From NCBI RefSeq assembly GCF_025128055.1, contig NZ_JAHLYS010000024.1:1-64000 (forward strand): a stretch of DNA of 64,000 nucleotides, read 5' to 3'. The notes beneath the pieces are model-generated. The model was not told the DNA's origin and did no database searches. It was given only the letters and a program-made list of their open reading frames with translations. A program made the translations under genes and the position numbers. Shown here in pieces: positions 45,071 through 52,815 of the stretch. Source of the DNA: Synechococcus sp. CS-1329. GTDB lineage: Bacteria; Cyanobacteriota; Cyanobacteriia; PCC-6307; Cyanobiaceae. Position 1 is the stretch's first letter. Each line of letters starts with the position of its first letter.

Positions 45071-45235
45071 ATGTCCAAAGCTCAACTGAGTGCCTTCCTG
45101 ATCGAAGTGGAAGGCGATGCCGCCCTGCGCCAGCGGGTGGAAGCGGCCACCGATGCCAACGCCGTGGCCGCCATCGCCCTGGAGCGCGGCCACGTGTTCT
45201 CCGCCGCCACCCTCAGCCGCCACCAGCGAGGCTGA
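45071..45235 (+). CDS. Nif11-domain short protein
   Basis: A 54-residue protein starting MSKAQLSAFLIEVEGD, then ALRQRVEAATDANAVAAIAL and ERGHVFSAATL. This is the Nif11 pattern (S-x-x-Q-L-x-A-F-L, D-x-x-L-x-x-x-x, A-I-A-x-x-x-G-x-x-x-S-x-x-x-L). Nif11 domains serve as leaders of RiPP precursors or as free small proteins. This one has no double-glycine plus Cys core, so it is probably not a prochlorosin precursor. It lies 34 bases after the DUF389 stop and may share its transcript. Confidence 0.75.
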   Translation: MSKAQLSAFLIEVEGDAALRQRVEAATDANAVAAIALERGHVFSAATLSRHQRG

Positions 45236-45238
45236 AGC

Positions 45239-45724
45239 TCAGGATGCCGGCTCGAGGCTGAGGCGCAGTTGCTCGAGCCGGCGGGCGTTCACGCCCAGGT
45301 CGGAATCGCCCAGGCGGGATTCCGATCGCGCCTGAAGGCCGGTGCCGGAGGGATCCAGCGCCAGTTCCAGATCATCGACAAAACCGAACAGCTGGCTTTC
45401 AGCCGTGGCATGCAGATAGCTGAGCTGGGGGGAGTCGAGCCTGGTTTCGATCTGCACCGCTGGGGTGGCCTCCAGCTGCAGCGCCAGCTGCTCAAGCGCC
45501 GCCTGGGGATCGGCCAGCGGCCAGTCCTGGCGAGCGCAGTGGGCCGGGCTGGGGCAGGGCCTGAGCTGTCCATCGAGCAGGCCGAGATCGGCCGGCGGCT
45601 CTCCGGAGAAATGCAGCCAGGATGCCTGGGCAGCGCCGGGATGGCCCAGCAGCAGCAGCCAGGCCAGCAGTTGGATGCCCATCAGCGCCAGACGGGTGAA
45701 GGGGCGAACAGTGGTGGTTCTCAT
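45239..45724 (-). CDS. DUF1499 secreted protein
   Basis: A 161-residue protein with a signal peptide (LLAWLLLLGHPGAAQA) and the DUF1499 core: LRPCPSPAHCARQDWPLADP, then YLHATAESQLFGFVDDLELA, and a final SRLGDSDLGVNARRLEQLRL. The function of the family is unknown. ATGA overlap with the carotenoid oxygenase stop suggests co-translation. It ends 3 bases from the Nif11 stop on the other strand. Confidence 0.85.
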   Translation of the reverse strand: MRTTTVRPFTRLALMGIQLLAWLLLLGHPGAAQASWLHFSGEPPADLGLLDGQLRPCPSPAHCARQDWPLADPQAALEQLALQLEATPAVQIETRLDSPQLSYLHATAESQLFGFVDDLELALDPSGTGLQARSESRLGDSDLGVNARRLEQLRLSLEPAS

Positions 45725-47250
45725 GCTGCGGCCGCCCAGCTGCCGTGCAGACCGTGGGGCAGGGCCAGAGGCATCGGCAGCACCGCCTGCTCGCTGAGAT
45801 CAGCGGCGTTGAGGATCACCAGGTCACTGGCGCAGCGGGCCCCGTTCCAGACCACGCAGAGGATCCAGCCGTCGTCTTCGGCGCAGGGTTCAGCCGCGCC
45901 GGCTTGATCAGCCGCCGGCCGCGGGCGCGGCACCATCACGGGCTCACTGACGAAGCCGCGGGGGGCCGCGCTCCAGAGGCGGCGTTCGCCACTGATCAGA
46001 TCCAGCTTCTCGATCGCCTGCAGGGGGGCATTGCCGCGCTCCTGCTCGGTGACCGCCATCCAGGTGTAGCGGGCCTCAAGGCCCACCCGCTGGGGGTTGA
46101 CCATGGCGAACTCGCAGCAGCGCTCCTCCAGCAGCTCCGTGCTCACCGCACCGCTGGCCAGGTCGATGCGGCAGCGCTTGAGCTGACCGATCGGCAGGCT
46201 CTCGAAATCGACGGCGCGGAAATCGACGCCGGGGCCGATGGTGGGGAAGTCGTCGTAGAAGATCGAATCCACCACCACCTGGCCGGCCGTGCCGGCACTG
46301 GGATCCTCGAAGGCATTGAGGTGGTGGAAGACAAACCCTTCGGGGGCGCTCACCTGCAGCGGCTCGCCATCGCCCGAGCGGGGGATCAACCAGAACTGGC
46401 CCCGCTCTCCGGGCTTGGAGTCGAGGCACTGGGCGGCTCCCTTCCAGCCGAGCACGAAGCCGAGCGGGTTGAAGCCCATGGCGTTCTGCAGGAACACCGC
46501 CCAGTTGGCGGTGATGGCGAAATCATGCAGAAAGGCAAAGCCGTTGAAGCTGCGCTTCTGGTCCACCACCAGGGTGCCGGCGGCGGCACCGGGGCTGGCG
46601 TCGAACTCCATCAGGCGGATGGTGCTGCGTGGGCCGGCCTTGACGCCGAAGGTGACCATGCGCTGCTGGCCGTGGTGGCCGGGATCAAAGCGAGGGTGAG
46701 CGCTGAAGGCCTCACCCTCCGCGAGCACGCCGCCGAGCAGCTCCAGCCCTTCGGTTTCGAGGCTGGTGGGATCGAGGCTGTGGGGGGAGCTGGCCTCCCA
46801 CAGCGCCAGCAGCTTCTCGCCCAGACGCACCACATGGGTGTTGGCGATGTTCTTGAGGCGCAGGTCGAAGGCGTTCGCGAGCGGGCCGCCGGGCTTCTGG
46901 CTGCCGAAGACACCGCGATAGAGGACCTTGTCGGCCGCCTCCTCCGCCAGCCAGCCCTCCGTGCGCACGAAGCGGTTGCTGAGCTGCGCGGCGCCAGCCT
47001 CGAAGCGCACGGCGGTGATCATGCCGTCGCCATCGAAGGGGTGGTGCACCCAGCGGCCGCCGCGCTCCAGCCGCCCGGGGCCATTGCGGTAGAGACTGCC
47101 GCTGAGCTCGGTGGGGATGGTGCCGCTGGCGGCGGCCAGGGGCACGGCGCTGAGTTCGCTGCCCACATTGCGGAAGGCACTGGCCCAGTCGGCACGGTTG
47201 TACAGGGCAGCGGCCTCGCTGGGTTCGGGCCGACTGGGGGCAATGGTCAT
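45721..47250 (-). CDS. Apocarotenoid/carotenoid cleavage oxygenase
   Basis: A 509-residue RPE65-family dioxygenase that cleaves a polyene double bond with non-heme iron. Four iron-ligand histidines can be matched: SAHPRFDPG, FLHDFAIT, FVFHHLNAFED, and the C-terminal PHGLHGSW. LSGSLYRNGPGRLERGG, near residue 50, is the family entry motif. The likely substrate is an apocarotenal giving retinal, as for cyanobacterial ACO, but a beta-carotene cleaver is not excluded. Coupled to DUF1499. Confidence 0.88.
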   Translation of the reverse strand: MTIAPSRPEPSEAAALYNRADWASAFRNVGSELSAVPLAAASGTIPTELSGSLYRNGPGRLERGGRWVHHPFDGDGMITAVRFEAGAAQLSNRFVRTEGWLAEEAADKVLYRGVFGSQKPGGPLANAFDLRLKNIANTHVVRLGEKLLALWEASSPHSLDPTSLETEGLELLGGVLAEGEAFSAHPRFDPGHHGQQRMVTFGVKAGPRSTIRLMEFDASPGAAAGTLVVDQKRSFNGFAFLHDFAITANWAVFLQNAMGFNPLGFVLGWKGAAQCLDSKPGERGQFWLIPRSGDGEPLQVSAPEGFVFHHLNAFEDPSAGTAGQVVVDSIFYDDFPTIGPGVDFRAVDFESLPIGQLKRCRIDLASGAVSTELLEERCCEFAMVNPQRVGLEARYTWMAVTEQERGNAPLQAIEKLDLISGERRLWSAAPRGFVSEPVMVPRPRPAADQAGAAEPCAEDDGWILCVVWNGARCASDLVILNAADLSEQAVLPMPLALPHGLHGSWAAAA

Positions 47251-47311
47251 CGCTCACTCACGCAGAGAGACCACCATCATCACGTAACGGAGTGTGACGG
47301 CGTGATCGGTC

Positions 47312-47959
47312 TCAGCCCAGGGCCCCCGCCCGCTCCAGCACACCCTTGCTGCTGGGCACCTCACCGCAGCGGCGCGGATCCAGCTCCACCGCCTGGCGCA
47401 GGGCCCTGGCAAAGGCCTTGAAGCAGGCCTCGACGATGTGGTGCGAATTGAGGCCATCGAGCTGACGGATGTGCAGGGTGAGCCCCGAGTTGTTGACCAC
47501 CGCCACGAAGAACTCGCGCACCAGCTCGGTGTCGTAGGTGCCGATGCGCTGGCCCGGAATCACCAGGCCGTAGCTGAGGTGGGGGCGGCCGGAGCAATCC
47601 AGCACCACCTGCACCAACGCCTCATCCAGGGGCGCGGTGAAATGGCCGAAGCGCTGGATGCCCTTACGGCTCCCCAGGGCCTGGGCCAGGGCCTGACCCA
47701 CGGCAATGCCCACGTCCTCGTTGGTGTGGTGGTCGTCGATGTGGGTATCGCCCTCGGCGCTGATCTCCAGGTCGAGCAGGCCGTGACTGGCGAGCTGATG
47801 GAGCATGTGATCGAGGAAGGGCACACCGGTGCTCACCCGGCAGCGGCCGCGGCCATCGAGGTTCAGGCGTACGCGCACATCGGTTTCACCGGTGGCGCGG
47901 TGAACAGTGCCGCTGCGGCCGCCGGAGCTGCCGGGATCGAGGTCCGGAAGGGAGGACAT
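47312..47959 (-). CDS. hisB: Imidazoleglycerol-phosphate dehydratase
   Basis: A 215-residue enzyme of histidine synthesis, dehydrating IGP. The two metal-binding repeats are [19 protein letters not shown] and [20 protein letters not shown], with [13 protein letters not shown] between. It is monofunctional, as is normal for cyanobacteria. ATG at 47959 preferred over 47989 because the upstream residues are not conserved in the family. Confidence 0.95.
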   Translation of the reverse strand: MSSLPDLDPGSSGGRSGTVHRATGETDVRVRLNLDGRGRCRVSTGVPFLDHMLHQLASHGLLDLEISAEGDTHIDDHHTNEDVGIAVGQALAQALGSRKGIQRFGHFTAPLDEALVQVVLDCSGRPHLSYGLVIPGQRIGTYDTELVREFFVAVVNNSGLTLHIRQLDGLNSHHIVEACFKAFARALRQAVELDPRRCGEVPSSKGVLERAGALG

Positions 47960-48045
47960 GGGGCAACGGGGCGGAACTGCAGCAATCATGCCGAAACCGA
48001 AGGCCGGAATCAGTCCACAATCACCTGCACCGATCAGGCCGCGGC

Positions 48046-48666
48046 TTGAACAACTGTCCCCAGGCGGTGCTCACTGAGCTGCGCGCAGGCCACCGGCGCT
48101 TCCTGGATGGTGAATCGCTCCATCCCCACAGCAGCCGCGAGCGCATGCTCGAAGTGGAATCGGGTCAGCACCCAACTGCAGCGGTGCTGGGCTGCGCCGA
48201 TTCGCGGGTGCCTGTGGAACTGCTCTTCGACACGGGCTTCGGCGACCTGTTCGTGGTACGCAACGCCGGCACCCTCTCCACCACCGCGGCGATCGCCTCG
48301 CTGGAGTACGCCGTGGCCCACCTGGGCGTTCCCGTGATCGTGGTGCTGGGCCATGAACGCTGCGGCGCCGTGGAGGCGGCCCTGAACCCGGCGCTCACCC
48401 TCACCCCGAGCCTGGCCCAGCTGGTGGGGCAGTTGCGCATGGAGCTGATCAACCTCGGCGGCCACCACGACCTCGACCAGGCCTCCCGCCACCACACCCT
48501 CAACGCCGCCCGCAACCTGGTCGATTCCAGCGTGCTGCTCACCGATCTGATGCGCGGCGGCCGCCTGCAGGTGGAGGCCGCCTTCTACAACCTGCACACC
48601 ACCACCATCGACTGGATGGGTTCGGTGATGCCGATGCGCTCGGAGACGCTGCTCAACCCACCGTGA
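48046..48666 (+). CDS. Beta-carbonic anhydrase
   Basis: A 206-residue zinc enzyme interconverting CO2 and bicarbonate. Zinc ligands: the Cys in [16 protein letters not shown] and the His/Cys pair in [12 protein letters not shown]; the aspartate-arginine dyad is in CADSR. VRNAGTL is the conserved helix. Start is TTG 48046; no better start is visible. It may be soluble; no signal peptide. Not beside carboxysome genes in this window. Confidence 0.92.
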   Translation: MNNCPQAVLTELRAGHRRFLDGESLHPHSSRERMLEVESGQHPTAAVLGCADSRVPVELLFDTGFGDLFVVRNAGTLSTTAAIASLEYAVAHLGVPVIVVLGHERCGAVEAALNPALTLTPSLAQLVGQLRMELINLGGHHDLDQASRHHTLNAARNLVDSSVLLTDLMRGGRLQVEAAFYNLHTTTIDWMGSVMPMRSETLLNPP

Positions 48667-48681
48667 GGGGGGCGGCGGCGC

Positions 48682-49464
48682 TCACATGCCGTTGATGCAG
48701 TAGCCGGCATCCACGTAGATCACCTGGCCGGTGATGCCGGAGGCCAGGGGGCTGGCCAGGAAGGCGGCGGTGCTGCCCACTTCGTCCTGGGTCACGGTGC
48801 GCTGGAGCGGCGCCTTCTCCTCCACGTTGTGGATCATGTCGAGGATGCCGCCGATGGCGGAGCTGGCCAGGGTGCGGATCGGGCCGGCGCTGATGGCGTT
48901 GACGCGCACCTGCTTCTCGGGGCCCAGCTCAGCGGCCAGGTAGCGCACCGAGGCCTCCAGGGCCGCCTTGGCCACGCCCATCACGTTGTAGTTGGGGATG
49001 GCGCGCTCGGCGCCCAGGTAGCTGAGGGTGATCACGCTGGCCCCCTGGCTGAACAGGGGCTTGGCGTGGCGGCAGAGGGGCGCCAGGGAATAGGCGCTCA
49101 CCTCCAGGGCGCGGGCGAAGCCCTCGGGGCTGATGTCGGAGTAGTTGCCGATCAGCTCCTCCTTGCCGGCAAAGGCCAGGCAGTGCACGAGCACATCGAT
49201 CGAGCCCCACTGCTGCTTCACCTGCTGGAACACCGCCTCGATCTGGGCGGGGTTCTGCACGTTCAGCGGCTCGAACAGCGTGGGGTTCAGCGGTGCGGTG
49301 AGCTCCCGCACCTTGGCCTCGAAGCGGCCCTTCTCATCCGGCAGGTAGGTGACCCCCAGCTCGCAGCCGGCAGCCACCAGCTGCTGGGCGATGCCCCAGG
49401 CGATCGAGCGGTTGTTGGCGATGCCCGTGACGAGGGCCTTCTTGCCGCGCAGATCGAGGAGCAT
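48682..49464 (-). CDS. fabI: Enoyl-ACP reductase (NADH)
   Basis: A 260-residue short-chain dehydrogenase catalysing the last step of each fatty-acid elongation cycle. MLLDLRGKKALVTGIANNRS is the nucleotide-binding start. The FabI catalytic Tyr-x6-Lys is in NYNVMGVAKAALEA, and SAGPIRTLAS follows. ATG 49464 was chosen over a longer in-frame extension of low-complexity residues. Confidence 0.95.
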   Translation of the reverse strand: MLLDLRGKKALVTGIANNRSIAWGIAQQLVAAGCELGVTYLPDEKGRFEAKVRELTAPLNPTLFEPLNVQNPAQIEAVFQQVKQQWGSIDVLVHCLAFAGKEELIGNYSDISPEGFARALEVSAYSLAPLCRHAKPLFSQGASVITLSYLGAERAIPNYNVMGVAKAALEASVRYLAAELGPEKQVRVNAISAGPIRTLASSAIGGILDMIHNVEEKAPLQRTVTQDEVGSTAAFLASPLASGITGQVIYVDAGYCINGM

Positions 49465-49556
49465 GGGGGAGATGCCGAGGACCGGCCAGGGGACAGTGGG
49501 GGGATTCTCCTCTACCGCTTCCGGCAGCCCCGAGCCAGCCCATCCCGCATCAGCCG

Positions 49557-50456
49557 ATGACAGCACCCGCTCCCCTGCCAGATCCGACGGCCTCCGATCA
49601 GCCCAGCGCCACGGACCTCGCCGGCATGCCCCTGGGCTGGCCCGGGCACAGCGGCGATCTGCCGCGCCGGTTCCCAGGCCGCGAGGCCCTGGTGCAGGAG
49701 CTGGCGGCACGGTTCCCCGAGGCCAGCGGTGGCGCCAGCCCGATCCGGGGGGGCTCGAAGCCGGCTCTGGCAGGCCTGGAGGCCCTTGATCCGGTGCGCT
49801 ACGCCTCCAGCCGCAACCACCTCGATGGTGCCGTGAGCGGCCTCTCCCCCTACATCCGCCACGGGGTGGTGAGCCTGGCGCAGGTGCGTGATCTGGTGCA
49901 GCAACGCATGACCGGAGGGCCGGAGCCCGTGAGCGAGAAGCTGTTGCAGGAGCTGGCCTGGCGCGACTACTGGCAGCGGCTCTGGGTCCGGCTGGGCGAT
50001 GGCCTCTGGGAGAACCTGGAGCCGCTCAAGACCGGCCACCCCGAGGCGGCCTACGCGCCCGGGTTGCCCGGCGACATCGACCAGGGCCGCACGGGCCTGG
50101 CCTGCATCGATGCCTTCGCACGCCAGCTGATCGAGCACGGCTGGCTGCACAATCACGCCCGGATGTGGCTGGCTGCCTACGTGGTGCACTGGCGCCGGGT
50201 GCGCTGGCAGGCGGGGGCCCGCTGGTTCCTGCGCCACCTGCTCGATGGCGATCCCGCCAGCAACAACCTCAGCTGGCAGTGGGTGGCCAGCAGCTTCAGC
50301 TCCAAGCCCTACGTCTTCAACCGCGCCAACCTGGAGCGCTTCGGCGCAGGGCGCCATTGCCCGGGCTGCCCGGCCGCGGCGGCCTGTCCCTTCGAGGCCA
50401 GCTACGAGGCCCTGCAGGCCCAGCTGTTCGCCGCGCCCCAGGGCGAGGCGAATTGA
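49557..50456 (+). CDS. Photolyase-like FAD-binding domain protein (no antenna domain)
   Basis: A 299-residue protein equal to the C-terminal helical FAD domain of the cryptochrome/photolyase family. Matches: SGLSPYIRHGVVSLAQV, ELAWRDYWQRLWV, EHGWLHNHARMWLAAYVV, and HLLDGDPASNNLSWQWVASS, which parallel blocks in the full photolyase at 54038. It has no N-terminal alpha/beta domain. The C-terminus carries a Cys set (HCPGCPAAAACPF) not in classical photolyases, possibly for a metal or Fe-S site. The missing domain is encoded by the next gene, 2 bases away. Confidence 0.82.
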   Translation: MTAPAPLPDPTASDQPSATDLAGMPLGWPGHSGDLPRRFPGREALVQELAARFPEASGGASPIRGGSKPALAGLEALDPVRYASSRNHLDGAVSGLSPYIRHGVVSLAQVRDLVQQRMTGGPEPVSEKLLQELAWRDYWQRLWVRLGDGLWENLEPLKTGHPEAAYAPGLPGDIDQGRTGLACIDAFARQLIEHGWLHNHARMWLAAYVVHWRRVRWQAGARWFLRHLLDGDPASNNLSWQWVASSFSSKPYVFNRANLERFGAGRHCPGCPAAAACPFEASYEALQAQLFAAPQGEAN

Positions 50457-50458
50457 GC

Positions 50459-50908
50459 ATGGAGCGCCCGGTGCTCTGGATCCACGCCGAGGCCCTGGGT
50501 CCGGCCAATCCCGCCCTGCAGGCCCATCCGGGCCAGCCGGCCCTGTTCGTCTTCGAGCCGGGGCTGCTGGCGGGCGACGCCGGGCCGATCAGTCTCCAGC
50601 GGATCGTCTTCCTCTACGAGTGCCTGCTGGAGCTACCGGTCACAATCCGCCAGGGCGATGGGGCCGAGGAGGTGCTGGCCTTCGCCGCCCGTCACCGGGC
50701 CGATGGGGTGGTGACCAGCGCCTGGGTGGACCCGCAGCTGGGGGAGATCGCCGCCGGCGTGGCCGCCTCCCTGCCCCTGCAGGTGCTGGAGCCGGAACCC
50801 TTCGTGGTGCTGCCGCAGCCGGTGGATCTGCGCCGTTTCAGCCGCTACTGGAAGCTGGCCGGGCCCAGGTTGCGGCCGGATCGCGCCGAGACAGACACGT
50901 TCTCGTGA
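50459..50908 (+). CDS. Photolyase-like alpha/beta (antenna) domain protein
   Basis: A 149-residue stand-alone domain resembling the N-terminal Rossmann-like half of photolyases: RPVLWIHAEALGPANPALQA (LVWFRxDLRxxDNxAL-like), ALFVFEPGLL, LQRIVFLYECLLELPV and RQGDGAEEVL. It ends where the linker to the FAD domain would start. The partner FAD domain is the gene just upstream, so the usual order is reversed. ATG at 50459; GTGA overlap with the phosphopantetheinyl transferase. Confidence 0.75.
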   Translation: MERPVLWIHAEALGPANPALQAHPGQPALFVFEPGLLAGDAGPISLQRIVFLYECLLELPVTIRQGDGAEEVLAFAARHRADGVVTSAWVDPQLGEIAAGVAASLPLQVLEPEPFVVLPQPVDLRRFSRYWKLAGPRLRPDRAETDTFS

Positions 50909-51594
50909 TCGATCCCAGCGAAGCCACCGTCCTCCGCGGCCCCATCACCCCCGGCGACCCCGCCCTGGCCGCGCCGCGGCGGCTGGAGCAGCCCGGGCTG
51001 CCGGCCACGGTCTGGTGGGCGGCGCTGAGCTGGCTCACACCCCAGCGGCGGCAGGAGTTGCTGGCGCTGCTGCCGGCCGAGGAACACCAGCGGTTGCAGC
51101 GCTGGCGCCAGCCGGCCGATCGGGATCGTTTCCTGCTGGGCCGGGGCCTGCTGCGGCTGCAGCTGGGGCAGGCGCTGGGGCTGGAGCCCGCCGCCCTGCG
51201 CTTCCGCCTCGGGCCCCAGGGCAAACCGGCCCTGGAGGAGGGGCTGAACGGCCAGAGCACCTTGCAGTTCAACCTGGCCCATTCGGGCGAGCTGGTGCTG
51301 CTGGCCCTCCACCCCGAGCGGCCGGTGGGGGTGGATGTGGAGCGGCAGCGGCCGGGGCTGAACTGGCGGCCGATCGCCAGGCGCCACCTGTCCAGTGGCT
51401 GCCTTGGGGCCCTCGAGGCGCTGCCGGTGGAGCAGCAGCTCGATGGCTTCCTGCAGCACTGGTGCCGCCTGGAGGCGGGGCTGAAAGCGACGGGACTCGG
51501 TCTGGCCGCAGCCGGCGCCCCACCACCACCAGGCCTGGAGCTGCACGATCTGCAGCTGCCGGCGGGCTACAGCGGCAGCCTCGCCCTGCTCTGA
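50905..51594 (+). CDS. Sfp-type 4'-phosphopantetheinyl transferase
   Basis: A 229-residue transferase loading phosphopantetheine on carrier proteins. Family blocks: KPALEEG, QFNLAHSGELVLLAL, VGVDVERQRPG (Mg2+ acid residues), and the helix HWCRLEAGLKATGLGL, corresponding to W-x-x-K-E-A-x-x-K with Arg-Leu replacing the usual Thr-Lys. GTG start overlapping the previous stop. The common target in cyanobacteria is the fatty-acid ACP. Confidence 0.85.
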   Translation: MIDPSEATVLRGPITPGDPALAAPRRLEQPGLPATVWWAALSWLTPQRRQELLALLPAEEHQRLQRWRQPADRDRFLLGRGLLRLQLGQALGLEPAALRFRLGPQGKPALEEGLNGQSTLQFNLAHSGELVLLALHPERPVGVDVERQRPGLNWRPIARRHLSSGCLGALEALPVEQQLDGFLQHWCRLEAGLKATGLGLAAAGAPPPPGLELHDLQLPAGYSGSLALL

Positions 51595-51600
51595 ACCTCC

Positions 51601-52182
51601 CTAGGGCTGGTTCTCCTGCTCACGGATCGTGTCGGGATCCAGGAGCAGATCCTCCTCTTCGAGCATCGGCAGCTTCTCCACCTTCACCTGGGAGGGATGA
51701 CGGGGTGGCTCGATCCACTCCCAGCTGCTGCGCGGAGCGCGGCTGAGGCAGAGGGCCTCCAGTTCCCTGCGCAGGGCCCGGCGCACATCGCGGCGGGCCA
51801 CGGCGGCGAAGAACTCCTCGCGGCTGGCCAGGCCGGAGCTGAACGGGTGGTCGCCGTTGCCGTTGAACAGCCGCGCCGGATCCGGCAGCCAGCGGGGCCG
51901 GCAGTAACCCGTGCGGCGGGTGTCGGTTTCGAGCCAGATGTGCAGCCCATAGCCATCGGGCTGGCTGACCACCGCCAGGCCGTCGTGGGGCTGCTGCCGC
52001 TGCAGGGGAAAGAGGCGCCAGGAGGGGCGGCGGGCAGCGGGCACGCAGGCGGCCACGGCCGTCAACGTCGCCAGGGCAGCCAGCGCCAGCAGGAGGGATG
52101 CCGGACGGTGGGGGGGCCGGGCCAAGGGCGGGATGCGGGTGGGGGGATCCTGCCTTGGTCCCGCCGCGGCCGTGGACGCCAC
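51601..52182 (-). CDS. Hypothetical protein, probable lipoprotein
   Basis: A 193-residue protein from GTG 52182 with a hydrophobic segment LLLALAALATLTAVAAC that could be a lipobox (VAAC). The mature part has YGLHIWLETDTRRTGYCRPR and REEFFAAVARRDVRRALRRE; the C-terminus is acidic. No family recognised. It is divergent from the thioredoxin-fold gene across 36 bases and convergent with the phosphopantetheinyl transferase. Confidence 0.6.
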   Translation of the reverse strand: MASTAAAGPRQDPPTRIPPLARPPHRPASLLLALAALATLTAVAACVPAARRPSWRLFPLQRQQPHDGLAVVSQPDGYGLHIWLETDTRRTGYCRPRWLPDPARLFNGNGDHPFSSGLASREEFFAAVARRDVRRALRRELEALCLSRAPRSSWEWIEPPRHPSQVKVEKLPMLEEEDLLLDPDTIREQENQP

Positions 52183-52218
52183 AATCACTTCAGTGTTCAG
52201 CGCAGCAACGGTCGATCC

Positions 52219-52788
52219 ATGGCCCTGACTCCCTCGACGATGCTGCCGCTGGAGCATCCTTTGCCCGGTTTCGCGCTGGAGAGCAGCGATGGGGAGCTGG
52301 TGAGCAGCAACGGGCTGCCACCACGGCCCCTGCTGGTGCTGTTCCTCTGTGCCCACTGCCCCTTCGTGAAACACATCGAGGCGGAGCTGAGCCGGATCGA
52401 TCGCGACTACAGCGACCGGATCACGATCCTGGCGATCGCCAGCAACAGCCTGATCACCCATCCCCAGGACGGGCCGCAGCAGCTGGCGGAGCAGCGCCGC
52501 CGCTGCGGCTGGAGCTTCCCCTACCTGCTGGATCCGGAGCAGAACGCGGCCCAGGCGTTCAAGGCGGCCTGCACTCCGGATCTGTTTCTGTTCGATGCCG
52601 ACCAGCGGCTGGTGTACCGCGGCCAGCTCGATGACAGCCGCCCGGGCAACAGCCAGCCGCCCGATGGCGCCGACCTGAGATCGGCCCTTGATTCGCTGCT
52701 GGCGGGGCGACCACTGGAGCGGGAGCAGAAGCCTGCAATCGGTTGCAATATCAAGTGGCACCCGGGACTGGAGCCGGCCTGGGCCTGA
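52219..52788 (+). CDS. Thioredoxin-fold AhpC/TSA-type protein
   Basis: A 189-residue protein of the peroxiredoxin-like group: LPGFALESSDGELV, LLVLFLCAHCPFVKHIEAEL with a C-x-x-C, ILAIASNSLITHPQDGPQQL, and FPYLLDPEQNAAQAFKAACT. The C-x-x-C gives thiol redox rather than typical peroxidase chemistry. C-terminal SQPPDGADLRSALDSLLAG is conserved in this subgroup. Cytoplasmic; substrate unknown. Confidence 0.85.
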   Translation: MALTPSTMLPLEHPLPGFALESSDGELVSSNGLPPRPLLVLFLCAHCPFVKHIEAELSRIDRDYSDRITILAIASNSLITHPQDGPQQLAEQRRRCGWSFPYLLDPEQNAAQAFKAACTPDLFLFDADQRLVYRGQLDDSRPGNSQPPDGADLRSALDSLLAGRPLEREQKPAIGCNIKWHPGLEPAWA

Positions 52789-52815
52789 CCCTTGGGGGGG
52801 CTTAAGGTTGCTGCC

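Noticed and set aside
45071-45235. Prochlorosin (lanthipeptide) precursor
   Set aside because: Has the Nif11 leader pattern but no double-glycine cleavage site, no cysteine core and no LanM nearby.
45745-47421. Plus-strand frame opposite the carotenoid oxygenase
   Set aside because: The minus-strand gene has the iron-ligand histidines; the other frame is low-complexity.
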